Origin: Fimenecus sp045532175
GTDB lineage: Bacteria > Bacillota > Clostridia > Oscillospirales > Acutalibacteraceae
Direction: 5' to 3'
DNA length: 40,624 nucleotides
Assembly (NCBI GenBank): GCA_045532175.1
Contig: JAZSFK010000009.1
Location: forward strand, 1 to 40,624
The position numbers and the translations under genes are program-made. The notes under the pieces are model-generated. The model was not told where the DNA came from and made no database searches. It saw only the letters and a list, made by a program, of their open reading frames with translations. Shown here one piece after another: positions 1-6,390 of the stretch (positions are counted from its first letter, which is position 1; every line of letters begins with the position of its first letter).

Positions 1-324
1 ATGAGTAACGAGCATTTTCAGGAGCGCGAAATGTCCTTGAAGGCAAAAGGCTTGTTATCACTAATGCTGTCACTTCCGGATAACTGGAAATTTTCTGAAG
101 CCGGTTTGACCAAGCTTTCAAAAGATGGCAAAGCCAGCGTAAGAAATGCGCTTAAAGAACTGGAAGATTTTGGTTATTTGGTTCGTCATCAGGAAAGAAC
201 CAATGGAGCTTTCTCAAAAGTAGTATATGACATATACGAGATTGTACCAGACAGGATGTTTGATGTTACGACTTTTAGAAAACTCAATTCCATGGACCCG
301 ATGTCCGAAAACAAGACACAATAA
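1..324 (+). CDS. Winged-helix/HTH protein of mobile elements, 5' end cut by the window
   Basis: 107 residues are visible. The segment S-L-K-A-K-G-L-L-S-L-M-L-S-L-P (about residues 12-26), followed by a helical region and an ELEDFGYLVR wing (about 53-62), matches the N-terminal winged-helix domain common in replisome-organiser-like proteins of Firmicute ICEs, IMEs and phages. In those proteins, as I recall them, a dozen or more residues normally precede the M-S-N motif seen here. The visible ATG is therefore probably internal and the true start lies left of the window. The likely role is DNA binding at an element origin or as a regulator. The C-terminus is short, with no DnaD-like or helicase-loader domain. 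The family is fairly clear, the exact function is not. Confidence 0.6.
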   Translation: MSNEHFQEREMSLKAKGLLSLMLSLPDNWKFSEAGLTKLSKDGKASVRNALKELEDFGYLVRHQERTNGAFSKVVYDIYEIVPDRMFDVTTFRKLNSMDPMSENKTQ

Positions 325-699
325 ATAACATAATATATAAATTACTAACAACTTCAATAACTAAGATTAGGAAATAATGTTTAATTATTGATAAGGGAAA
401 TAATGATTTAAGTATATATTATATAGTTGTATCTGTAGGTTTAACCTCAATAGCCATTATTACTTACTATAGTGTGTAATATCATTTTAATTCATCCTCT
501 AATTAAGATGGAGCAAAAAATTTTTTCACCTTACAAATACAAAAAGTTGTTTCTGAAAACTATAAATGTTTATAGCAGTAAGGTGTATCAGTAAAACTAA
601 AAAGATATTTATATTTTTCCTTTTTAATTCAATACATCGTTTTTTATTGATTATTACTATTCACATTTGTCAAAAATAAGCTTAGAAAGGATGGTCAGG
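325..699. other. AT-rich non-coding region of the element with repeats and dyads
   Basis: No credible coding sequence lies in these 375 bp. What can be seen: a direct repeat GGAAATAATG at 370-379 and 396-405 (26 bp apart); an 11-bp dyad AGGTTTAACCT at 437-447; and a nested inverted repeat at 527-585. Short direct repeats plus dyads next to a replication-type HTH gene would fit an element origin or a regulatory region. That is inference. No clear promoter was recognised. Confidence 0.4.
527..585. other. Nested inverted repeat, possible structured RNA or cruciform
   Basis: CACCTTAC at 527-534 pairs perfectly with GTAAGGTG at 578-585. Inside it, CTATAAA at 560-566 pairs with TTTATAG at 569-575 around a 2-nt loop. 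The outer stem is 8 bp and encloses 43 nt. There is no T-run after the outer stem, so it does not look like a simple terminator. Its role is unknown: an origin-like structure, a leader RNA for the small downstream gene, or chance in AT-rich DNA. Confidence 0.35.
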
Positions 700-855
700 A
701 TGTATTTTAATGTTAAAGTTTATATAAATGACATGGAAGTAGATTCGTCTGACCTTCCTGATTACGAGATAAAGTGTCCTGCAATCGACAGAATTATTAA
801 CAGTATTATTGACAGGGCAAAAGAAGACAATGACATTGAAATAAAAGTTTCATAA
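700..855 (+). CDS. Small hypothetical protein of the element (51 aa)
   Basis: The protein is not recognised. It begins M-Y-F-N-V-K-V-Y-I-N-D and is acidic, with alternating beta-type hydrophobics followed by a helical stretch (R-I-I-N-S-I-I-D-R-A-K). The ATG at 700 is chosen because AGAAAGG at 684-690 lies 9 nt upstream. In-frame alternatives are ATG at 691, which abuts that site, and TTG at 667, which has no ribosome site. A strong hairpin follows directly at 859-892, which supports a real short transcript. The position upstream of a serine recombinase makes an accessory role possible (for example a directionality factor or regulator), but nothing in the sequence proves it. Confidence 0.5.
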   Translation: MYFNVKVYINDMEVDSSDLPDYEIKCPAIDRIINSIIDRAKEDNDIEIKVS

Positions 856-858
856 AAC

Positions 859-892
859 GAAAGTACTGATACAGAAATGTGTCAGTACTTTC
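859..892 (+). terminator. Strong hairpin after the 51-aa gene
   Basis: A 15-bp stem at 859-873 and 878-892 with one G-T pair and a GAAA tetraloop starts 4 nt after the stop codon. The following bases (TGCATTTCG) are only weakly T-rich, so termination efficiency is uncertain. It separates the small gene from the recombinase promoter. Confidence 0.65.
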
Positions 893-896
893 TGCA

Positions 897-943
897 TTTC
901 GACAAATTTTGTTAATTTGATTTTTGTATTGTTTTAGTCGAAA
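897..943. promoter_or_regulatory. Inverted repeat TTTCGAC/GTCGAAA around the recombinase -35
   Basis: TTTCGAC at 897-903 and GTCGAAA at 937-943 are perfect inverted arms 33 bp apart. The right arm lies in the spacer between the -35 and -10 of the recombinase promoter. Between them is a near-palindrome ACAAATTTTGT at 902-912. The layout suits a looping operator, possibly for recombinase autoregulation. This is inference from position only. Confidence 0.35.
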
Positions 944-957
944 TATTCTGCTATAAT
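929..957 (+). promoter_or_regulatory. SigA-type promoter of the serine recombinase
   Basis: TTGTTT at 929-934, a 17-bp spacer, then a perfect TATAAT at 952-957. The start codon lies 33 nt downstream of the -10, with AGGAGG at 977-982 and a 7-nt spacing to ATG 990. Confidence 0.7.
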
Positions 958-989
958 GGTTAAAGAAAATAAAGTCAGGAGGATATTAT

Positions 990-2588
990 ATGGGTTGGAT
1001 TAAAGAAAATATCAACTTAATGTCTAAAGAGGAAATCTTATATGACACCGATGACATTCAACGAGATAGCGAAGGCAACTATCTTATTGATATTGCCTAT
1101 CGAAGAGTTTCTACTGAAAAGCAATCTTTAGATGGATTCGGTCTTGATAGCCAGTTGGAAAAGATTAAAGCTTGTTGCAGAAAAAACGATTCATCTGCAT
1201 GTATCCTTATAACTGATGATGGCTTTACAGGAACAGTCATGGAACGTCCCGGTATGGACTGCTTCATAAAAAGGCTTACAGATTTCAACAGAGGTTTAAC
1301 AAAAATCCGAATTCGTCGATTGATTGTTCCAAGAATGGACCGTCTCGGAAGAGATATTGTAGGCATGTTGAGTTTCATTAATGACTACATCTTACCTAAA
1401 GGTGGTACAAAGTCAACTGTTAATGAAAATCGTTACCTTGTTGAATTTATCTCCGAAGAAGAAAGCAATATAAGAATTGTTACTACCGAGAACGGTGAAT
1501 TAGACCCTACCTCTCACCTGTTGATTGTTATATTCTCTTTGCTTGCTGATTTAGACAGAAAGGCAATTTTGAGAAAATTCCGTTCGGGTAAAGCACAACG
1601 AGTTGCAAGTGGCTATCCTTTAGGTGGTGGAAATGTTCCATACGGATATCGTTATGTTGAAAACACCAAAGACAAAAAAGGTAATTACGAAACAATTCCT
1701 GAGCAAAAAGAAAAATTCTTAGAAGCGAGAAGGTTATTTGTTGAAGAACACCTTCCGCCTTCTACTATTGCTGAAGAATTGAATCTTTCTACTGAAAGAC
1801 TCGTTACTCAAATGCTCAAAAGAAGAACTTATCTTAATATACTGACTTACAACGGCGTTGAATATCCCGGACATTTTGAACCATTCATTACCGAGGAACA
1901 ATGGCAGGAACAACAAGATGAATTCGAACGCAGAAGTCGGGCAAGATGCGATACCACATATATGCTGACCGGTTTAGTATATTGTGGAAATTGCGGTGCA
2001 AAGTTCAGATATCAAAAAGAATCTGCAACAGGTAATGTAAAACTCTCTTGTTACTCGAAGGAACATTCTCATGCGAAAAGGCATCTTGTGAAAGACCCTA
2101 ATTGTCCTAATAAAACTCGCTATTATGCAAAGGATATCGAGGATATTGTAATTCGAGAGTTATTTAGGTTGTCTTATATAAATCAGGACACCAAAAAGAC
2201 AGTAACTGATTTTGATATTATCTCATCGTTGGAAAAAGAAATCGAGAAAAACCAAAAAGCATTGAACAAAGCCACAATGGAATATGCTATGTCCGATGCA
2301 GAAAGTGCTAAAGCCAAAGCGTATGCAGCAACTATCGACAGACTGTCAGATGAAATTGAACGACTTGTCTCACAAGTAAAAAGTGAACGAGAAAAAAGAA
2401 ATATTAAACGAAAAATCGAAAAGACAAAGTCAACAATTAAAAACATTGCTGACGCTTGGCCACATATGACGGATGAAGAAAAGCGTACGGTCTGTCGTGA
2501 GGTTATCGACCGAATTGTAATAACCCATACTGACGATGACCCTGAGATTAGCATACATTTTCACCTTGAACAGTATTTAAACAAATAA
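990..2588 (+). CDS. Large serine recombinase (element integrase)
   Basis: This 532-residue site-specific recombinase cuts and rejoins att sites through a 5'-phosphoserine bond. The N-terminal resolvase domain shows Y-R-R-V-S-T-E with the catalytic Ser at 41, and the conserved V-P-R-M-D-R-L-G-R-D block with arginines near 115-121. The recombinase domain spans about 210-320 (G-G-N-V-P-Y-G-Y onward). A zinc-ribbon has Cys 332, 335, 354 and 372. A coiled-coil (about 405-490) precedes the C-terminal tail, as expected for control of integration versus excision. Length and domain order are complete, so it is probably active. It has its own promoter and AGGAGG site. It stops 21 bp before sigG sequence resumes, which identifies it as the enzyme that inserted the element there. 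It is analogous to SpoIVCA of the sigK skin element, but whether it is orthologous cannot be judged from this sequence. Confidence 0.95.
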   Translation: MGWIKENINLMSKEEILYDTDDIQRDSEGNYLIDIAYRRVSTEKQSLDGFGLDSQLEKIKACCRKNDSSACILITDDGFTGTVMERPGMDCFIKRLTDFNRGLTKIRIRRLIVPRMDRLGRDIVGMLSFINDYILPKGGTKSTVNENRYLVEFISEEESNIRIVTTENGELDPTSHLLIVIFSLLADLDRKAILRKFRSGKAQRVASGYPLGGGNVPYGYRYVENTKDKKGNYETIPEQKEKFLEARRLFVEEHLPPSTIAEELNLSTERLVTQMLKRRTYLNILTYNGVEYPGHFEPFITEEQWQEQQDEFERRSRARCDTTYMLTGLVYCGNCGAKFRYQKESATGNVKLSCYSKEHSHAKRHLVKDPNCPNKTRYYAKDIEDIVIRELFRLSYINQDTKKTVTDFDIISSLEKEIEKNQKALNKATMEYAMSDAESAKAKAYAATIDRLSDEIERLVSQVKSEREKRNIKRKIEKTKSTIKNIADAWPHMTDEEKRTVCREVIDRIVITHTDDDPEISIHFHLEQYLNK

Positions 2589-2640
2589 CTATTACTATAT
2601 TTTCGCCTAACATACGCTGTTCCGATGATTATCGGTGAAA
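2589..2640. other. Element/sigG junction (att site, right end)
   Basis: Sequence to the left is recombinase tail and AT-rich element DNA. From 2610 the codons ACA TAC GCT GTT CCG ATG read T-Y-A-V-P-M of SigG. The preceding codons CGC CTA read R-L, whereas SigG has F-S there, so homology breaks just before 2610. A perfect palindrome CCGAT-GATT-ATCGG at 2622-2635 lies on the sigG side. The crossover dinucleotide cannot be fixed without the left end. Confidence 0.75.
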
Positions 2641-3104
2641 TAAGACGGTATTTAAGAGATTACAACACAATAAGAGTAAGTCGTTCTCTTCGTGACACTG
2701 CATACCATGCTATGCAGATTAAGGAAAGGATTCAGAATGATTCGGGTCGGGATGCCACCATTGAGGAAATTGCAAAGGAAATGGAAATTGAGCCTGTTGA
2801 CGTTATTCTAGCCCTTGAGGCAATCGTCGAGCCGATTTCGCTTTATGAGCCGGTATATTCCGATGGTGGCGACACAATTTATGTTATGGACCAGATTGGC
2901 GGTTCGGAAAGCGACGAAGATTGGCTCAATGAAATTTCAATTAAGGAAGCAATTAAAAATCTTGGTGAAAGAGAAAAGCAGATTTTAAACCTTCGTTTTA
3001 TTCAGGGTAAAACACAAATGGAGGTTGCAAACGAGGTTGGCATTAGCCAGGCACAGGTAAGCCGCCTTGAAAAAGGTGCTATTAAGAAAATCAAAGAGTC
3101 GTAA
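2610..3104 (+). pseudogene. sigG: sigG 3' part, sporulation sigma factor interrupted by the element
   Basis: SigG directs late forespore transcription. The visible part begins at T-Y-A-V-P-M, then reads M-I-I-G-E-I-R-R-Y-L-R-D (region 2.4 side) through the SigG-type S-D-G-G-D-T-I-Y-V-M-D-Q segment to region 4.2, which ends G-I-S-Q-A-Q-V-S-R-L-E-K. These are SigG rather than SigF signatures, and ylmC follows as it does near sigG in Bacillus. About 95 N-terminal residues (regions 1.2 to 2.3, core RNA polymerase binding) are missing and must lie beyond the element. From the first ATG at 2625, 159 residues could be translated, but no ribosome site precedes it. The reading frame carries no stop or frameshift, so disruption is recent or the element can be excised. 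It is in the same frame as the recombinase, separated by the recombinase stop codon. Confidence 0.92.
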
Positions 3105-3146
3105 TAAATAAACTCTCCCCAAAATAGAATTTATAGGGGTGTTTTT

Positions 3147-3446
3147 ATGAATTGCTTTATTACTGATATGAGGGAAAAGGAAATTATAAATCTTCGTGAC
3201 GGTTGTCGCTTAGGCTCTGTCTGTGATGTTGAATTTGATACTTGTAGCGGTACAATCGTATCCATTATTGTATTCGGCAGAAGCAGGGCTTTTGGTTTTG
3301 GTGGAAAAAGCGATGATATTAAAATCTGTTGGAATGACATCAAGGTAATTGGTGACGATACAATTCTTGTGGATTTTGACTGTCCCAAGGAATGTAAAAA
3401 AACTAATAACGGTAATTTCTTTGACTCGTTATTCCATCATAAATAG
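3147..3446 (+). CDS. ylmC: YlmC/YmxH family sporulation protein (PRC-barrel)
   Basis: 99 residues. The small beta-barrel pattern (R-E-K-E-I-I-N-L-R-D-G, then G-S-V-C-D-V-E-F-D, then I-V-F-G) and the C-terminal W-N-D-I-K-V-I-G-D-D-T-I-L-V-D are typical of the YlmC/YmxH family, PRC-barrel-like proteins encoded near sigG in spore formers. The biochemical role is not established. The start at 3147 has a GGGGTG ribosome site about 7 nt upstream. It lies 42 nt after sigG and would normally be co-transcribed from the sigG side. With the element in place its transcription must come from within the element, from recombinase read-through or from a weak local promoter that I did not identify. Confidence 0.88.
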   Translation: MNCFITDMREKEIINLRDGCRLGSVCDVEFDTCSGTIVSIIVFGRSRAFGFGGKSDDIKICWNDIKVIGDDTILVDFDCPKECKKTNNGNFFDSLFHHK

Positions 3447-3451
3447 GCATC

Positions 3452-3480
3452 TTGAAATAGAAAATATTATGTGATACAAT
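3452..3480 (+). promoter_or_regulatory. SigA-type promoter of zapA-U32-dut
   Basis: TTGAAA at 3452-3457, 17-bp spacer, TACAAT at 3475-3480. It sits in the only gap upstream of the three overlapping genes and 34 bp before the zapA start. Confidence 0.75.
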
Positions 3481-3513
3481 ATTAACGATAATTATTGTGT
3501 CGGGGTGTTAAAA

Positions 3514-3882
3514 ATGAATAACAGAGTAAAACTTGAAATTCGTGGAATCACTTATTTTATAAACACTGATGAAACTCCTGAATATACAGAGGAATTGGCG
3601 GCGGATATTGACGAGAGATTGGCTGAAATCTTAAAAGGTGGCTCATTTATCTCCATGACTCAGGCTGCTGTGCTTGTTGCTCTTGAGAAGGCTGACAAAG
3701 CAAAAAAGAATGAAAATGAGCTTGAAGCTTTAAGAGTTCAGGTTAAGGAATACCTCGAGGATTCTGCAAAGGCAAAGTCCGAAAGAGATTATTATAAACG
3801 TGAACTTGAAAGAATCAAAACAGAAGCAAAATTCAAAAACGACCAAATCAATCTTTTTGCAAAGGCAAATAATAATGAATAA
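3514..3882 (+). CDS. zapA: Cell division protein ZapA
   Basis: 122 residues. ZapA promotes bundling of FtsZ protofilaments at the division site. The N-terminal half shows the family pattern V-K-L-E-I-R-G followed by Y-F-I-N-T-D-E and a D-I-D-E-R-L-A-E-I helix. The C-terminal half (about residues 62-115) is a charged coiled-coil used for dimerisation. ATG 3514 is preferred over a GTG at 3505, because that GTG is part of the GGGGTG ribosome site (3502-3507) serving 3514. The 3' end overlaps the next gene by 8 nt, which implies translational coupling. Confidence 0.9.
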   Translation: MNNRVKLEIRGITYFINTDETPEYTEELAADIDERLAEILKGGSFISMTQAAVLVALEKADKAKKNENELEALRVQVKEYLEDSAKAKSERDYYKRELERIKTEAKFKNDQINLFAKANNNE

Positions 3883-5905
3883 AACAGAAATACTTGCTCC
3901 TGTCGGAAATTCTGAATCCTTAAAGGCTGCTGTGCTTTCAGGTGCGGATGCAGTTTATTTTGGTATGGGTAACTTTAATGCCAGAAGAAATGCACAGAAT
4001 TTTTCAACGGACGAAGAAATTAAAGATGCAATAGAATATTGTCATTCAAGGGGTGTTAGAGTTCATATTACTCTTAACACCCTTATTAAGGATACAGAAA
4101 TAAAAGAAGTAACAGAGTGTGTAAAGAAAATCTGTTCCCTCGGTGCAGATGCCATTATCGTTCAGGATTTAGGACTTGCAAAGGTAATTAAAGCTGTCTG
4201 TCCGGATATAGAAATGCACGCATCAACTCAAATGTCCGTTGGTACTCCGGAAGGGCTTTACTTGTTAAAAGAATTAGGATTTACACGTGCAGTTTTGCCA
4301 CGAGAATTAAGCTTTGAAGAAATAAAACATCTTTGTAAACATTCACCTATTGAGCTTGAAATGTTTATTCACGGTGCTTTGTGCATGTGTGTTTCGGGTC
4401 AATGCTTAATGAGTGCCGTACTTGGTTCAAGAAGCGGTAACAGAGGTCTTTGTGCCCAGCCTTGTCGTTTGCCCTTTAAGGTGCAAAAAGGCACAGGACA
4501 CGATTTAAGCCTTAAGGATTTATCTCTTATTGAACATATCCCCGAACTTGCGGAATTGGGAATTTGTTCATTTAAAATTGAAGGCAGAATGAAACGCCCT
4601 GAATATGTAAGTGCTGTTGTAACTGCTTGCAGAAAATCAGTTGACGGCAAGTATAATTTTGATGTGCAAAAGGACTTACACGACTTGTTTTCACGTTCAG
4701 GATTTACTGACGGATATTATAAAAATCAACTTGGCAGGGAAATGTTCGGATACCGTGAAAAAGAGAATGTTCAGTCTGCCACAAAAGAATTGCTTTCAAA
4801 ATATGCGTCTGTTTATCAAAAAGAGCAATCACGATTTGATGTAAAATTCACCTTGAAAGGAAAAATCGGTGAAAAAGCAAGACTTATAGCAGAATGTAAT
4901 GGCATTACCGTTGAAACAGAAAGTGAAATGCTTTGTGAAGCACCTATAAACAGACCAATTTCTGAAGAAAGAATTAAAGATGCACTTGCAAAATGTGGCG
5001 GTACCCAATTCAATGCGGAGAGTATTGAAATACCAGGTGATATTGATTACTCCTTGCCTGTTTCTGCCCTGAATTTAATGAGAAGAACTGTTCTTGAAAT
5101 GCTTGAAAATGTTATAGCAGGCAGAAAAGAACGAGTTTTATACCATGCACCAATTCCTACAAATATTCAGTCCGAAAACTACAGAGAATTCTATTGCCGA
5201 TTTGACAATGTGGAGCAAATTCCAAATAATATAAATGCAGATATGGTTTTTGTACCACTTGGGACAGATGACAGCATTGTAAAATCAAACAACTACGGTG
5301 TTGAGTTGCCTCACGGAATGTTTGGGAACCAAGATAAAGCGGACAAGTTATTGGAGAAATCCTCTGCTACATATTGTCTTTGTCATACACTTGATGCTGT
5401 GGCTATTGCTAAAAAACATAAGAAAAAAGTAATTGCATCGCCTTCACTTAATGTAATGAATTCCCTTTCAATGGATGTTGCAAAATCACTCCTCATTGAC
5501 AAGGTCATTGTTTCAAATGAATGTACTCTGGAAAAGTTTTCAAGAATCTCATCAAGCGTGCCAATAGGTCTCACTGTTTATGGTAGAATTCCGCTTATGC
5601 TTACAAGAAACTGTCCTGTAAAAAGCGGAAAGACCTGTGCAGAGTGTAACCGTGAAAGCTACATAACAGACAGAATGGGAATTAAATTCCCTGTAAGATG
5701 TCAAATGGGATATACTGAAATTCTAAATTCCCGTCCGATTTATATGGCTGACAGAATGGATGAAATTCCTGAATGTGATATTATGTTTTTCAACTTTACA
5801 ACTGAGAGTAAAAATGATGTTGAAAAAGTAATTTCGGCTTATGAAAATGAAGAAAGGTCCACAGGCGAGTTTACCCGAGGACTTTTATATAGAGGTGTTG
5901 AATAA
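3875..5905 (+). CDS. U32 peptidase-family protein, long RlhA/YdcP-like type
   Basis: 676 residues. The U32 signature block is present: E-L-E-M-F-I-H-G-A-L-C at about residues 165-175, then S-G-Q-C, then the cysteine-rich G-N-R-G-L-C-A-Q-P-C-R. The N-terminus I-L-A-P-V-G-N-S-E-S is typical of the TIM-barrel half, and the long C-terminal part with a further cysteine cluster (C-P-V-K ... C-A-E-C, then R-C) matches the extended U32/DUF3656 type. Members of this family that have been studied (RlhA, TrhP) act in prephenate-dependent hydroxylation of 23S rRNA or tRNA rather than as proteases, so RNA hydroxylation is the likely job. ATG 3875 overlaps the zapA end. An upstream ATG at 3800 inside zapA gives an unrelated 25-residue extension and was rejected. 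Confidence 0.9.
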   Translation: MNKTEILAPVGNSESLKAAVLSGADAVYFGMGNFNARRNAQNFSTDEEIKDAIEYCHSRGVRVHITLNTLIKDTEIKEVTECVKKICSLGADAIIVQDLGLAKVIKAVCPDIEMHASTQMSVGTPEGLYLLKELGFTRAVLPRELSFEEIKHLCKHSPIELEMFIHGALCMCVSGQCLMSAVLGSRSGNRGLCAQPCRLPFKVQKGTGHDLSLKDLSLIEHIPELAELGICSFKIEGRMKRPEYVSAVVTACRKSVDGKYNFDVQKDLHDLFSRSGFTDGYYKNQLGREMFGYREKENVQSATKELLSKYASVYQKEQSRFDVKFTLKGKIGEKARLIAECNGITVETESEMLCEAPINRPISEERIKDALAKCGGTQFNAESIEIPGDIDYSLPVSALNLMRRTVLEMLENVIAGRKERVLYHAPIPTNIQSENYREFYCRFDNVEQIPNNINADMVFVPLGTDDSIVKSNNYGVELPHGMFGNQDKADKLLEKSSATYCLCHTLDAVAIAKKHKKKVIASPSLNVMNSLSMDVAKSLLIDKVIVSNECTLEKFSRISSSVPIGLTVYGRIPLMLTRNCPVKSGKTCAECNRESYITDRMGIKFPVRCQMGYTEILNSRPIYMADRMDEIPECDIMFFNFTTESKNDVEKVISAYENEERSTGEFTRGLLYRGVE

Positions 5906-6348
5906 TGAAAGAGTTAAGAATTAAAAAGGTACGAGAAAACGCAAAAATCCCCACTAGAGCAACTGTTGGTAGTGCAGGGTTTGATTTATACGCTTGTATT
6001 GATGAACCAATTACACTTAAAAAAGGTGATAAAGCGGTTATCCCAACAGGAATTGCCATAGGTCTTGATGACCCACATTATGCCGCATTTATACATTCAA
6101 GAAGCGGACTTGCTATAAAGCACGGATTAAGTCTTCTTAATTCCGTAGGCGTTATTGATAGTGACTATCGTGGTGAGATTTGTGTAGGAATTATAAAGCA
6201 AACTGACCCTGAATATACAATCCAACCATTTGAGAGAATTGCACAAATGGTAATAAAACCTGTTGAATTACCGGATTTGGTTGAGGTTGATGACCTTGAT
6301 GAAACCGACCGTGGTGCAGGTGGATTCGGAAGTACAGGAACAAAATAG
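5905..6348 (+). CDS. dut: dUTP diphosphatase (dUTPase)
   Basis: 147 residues, full length for a trimeric dUTPase. It hydrolyses dUTP to dUMP and pyrophosphate, which keeps uracil out of DNA and supplies dUMP. The five motifs appear in order: S-A-G-F-D-L-Y (about 22-28); S-R-S-G-L-A (motif 2); G-V-I-D-S-D-Y-R-G-E-I with the catalytic Asp (motif 3); R-I-A-Q-M-V (motif 4); and the glycine-rich R-G-A-G-G-F-G-S-T-G near the C-terminus (motif 5). Its start overlaps the U32 gene stop as TAATG, so it is translationally coupled. A terminator follows at 6361-6390. Confidence 0.97.
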   Translation: MKELRIKKVRENAKIPTRATVGSAGFDLYACIDEPITLKKGDKAVIPTGIAIGLDDPHYAAFIHSRSGLAIKHGLSLLNSVGVIDSDYRGEICVGIIKQTDPEYTIQPFERIAQMVIKPVELPDLVEVDDLDETDRGAGGFGSTGTK

Positions 6349-6360
6349 TTTAAAAGAATT

Positions 6361-6390
6361 AAGGGATGCATAGGCATCCCTTTTCTTATT
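6361..6390. terminator. Rho-independent terminator after dut, shared with the converging GH43 gene
   Basis: GGGATGC at 6363-6369 pairs with GCATCCC at 6374-6380 around a 4-nt loop and is followed by TTTTCTTATT. The opposite strand also runs into T-rich sequence after the stem, so it can serve the converging gene ending at 6386. Confidence 0.85.

Larger units (their letters stand above)
1..2609 (+). mobile_element. Right end of an integrated element carrying a large serine recombinase (left end outside window)
   Basis: This stretch holds a replication/transfer-type HTH gene, AT-rich structured non-coding DNA, a small ORF and a large serine recombinase gene. The recombinase gene stops about 20 bp before the first base that matches sigG. 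A recombinase lying directly at the junction with an interrupted chromosomal gene is the standard layout of serine-integrase elements, including the skin element in sigK. No capsid, relaxase or conjugation gene is visible here, so prophage, ICE and IME cannot be told apart. The right boundary is placed at about 2609/2610, where SigG homology begins. The left boundary is not visible. Confidence 0.85.

Noticed and set aside
667..699. Longer start (TTG 667 or ATG 691) for the small element ORF
   Set aside because: The AGAAAGG site at 684-690 lies inside or directly against those starts and fits ATG 700 with normal spacing.
2625..3104. A free-standing 159-residue sigma factor gene starting at ATG 2625
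   Set aside because: There is no ribosome site, and homology to SigG continues upstream of this ATG (T-Y-A-V-P) until it breaks at the element junction. It is the 3' part of a split gene.
3110..3146. Terminator between sigG and ylmC (CTCCCC ... AGGGG)
   Set aside because: The stem is only about 4-5 bp with a long AT loop, and the GGGG half is the ylmC ribosome site.
3800..3874. N-terminal extension of the U32 gene
   Set aside because: It lies wholly inside zapA in another frame, reads as low-complexity, and the family start I-L-A-P-V-G follows ATG 3875.
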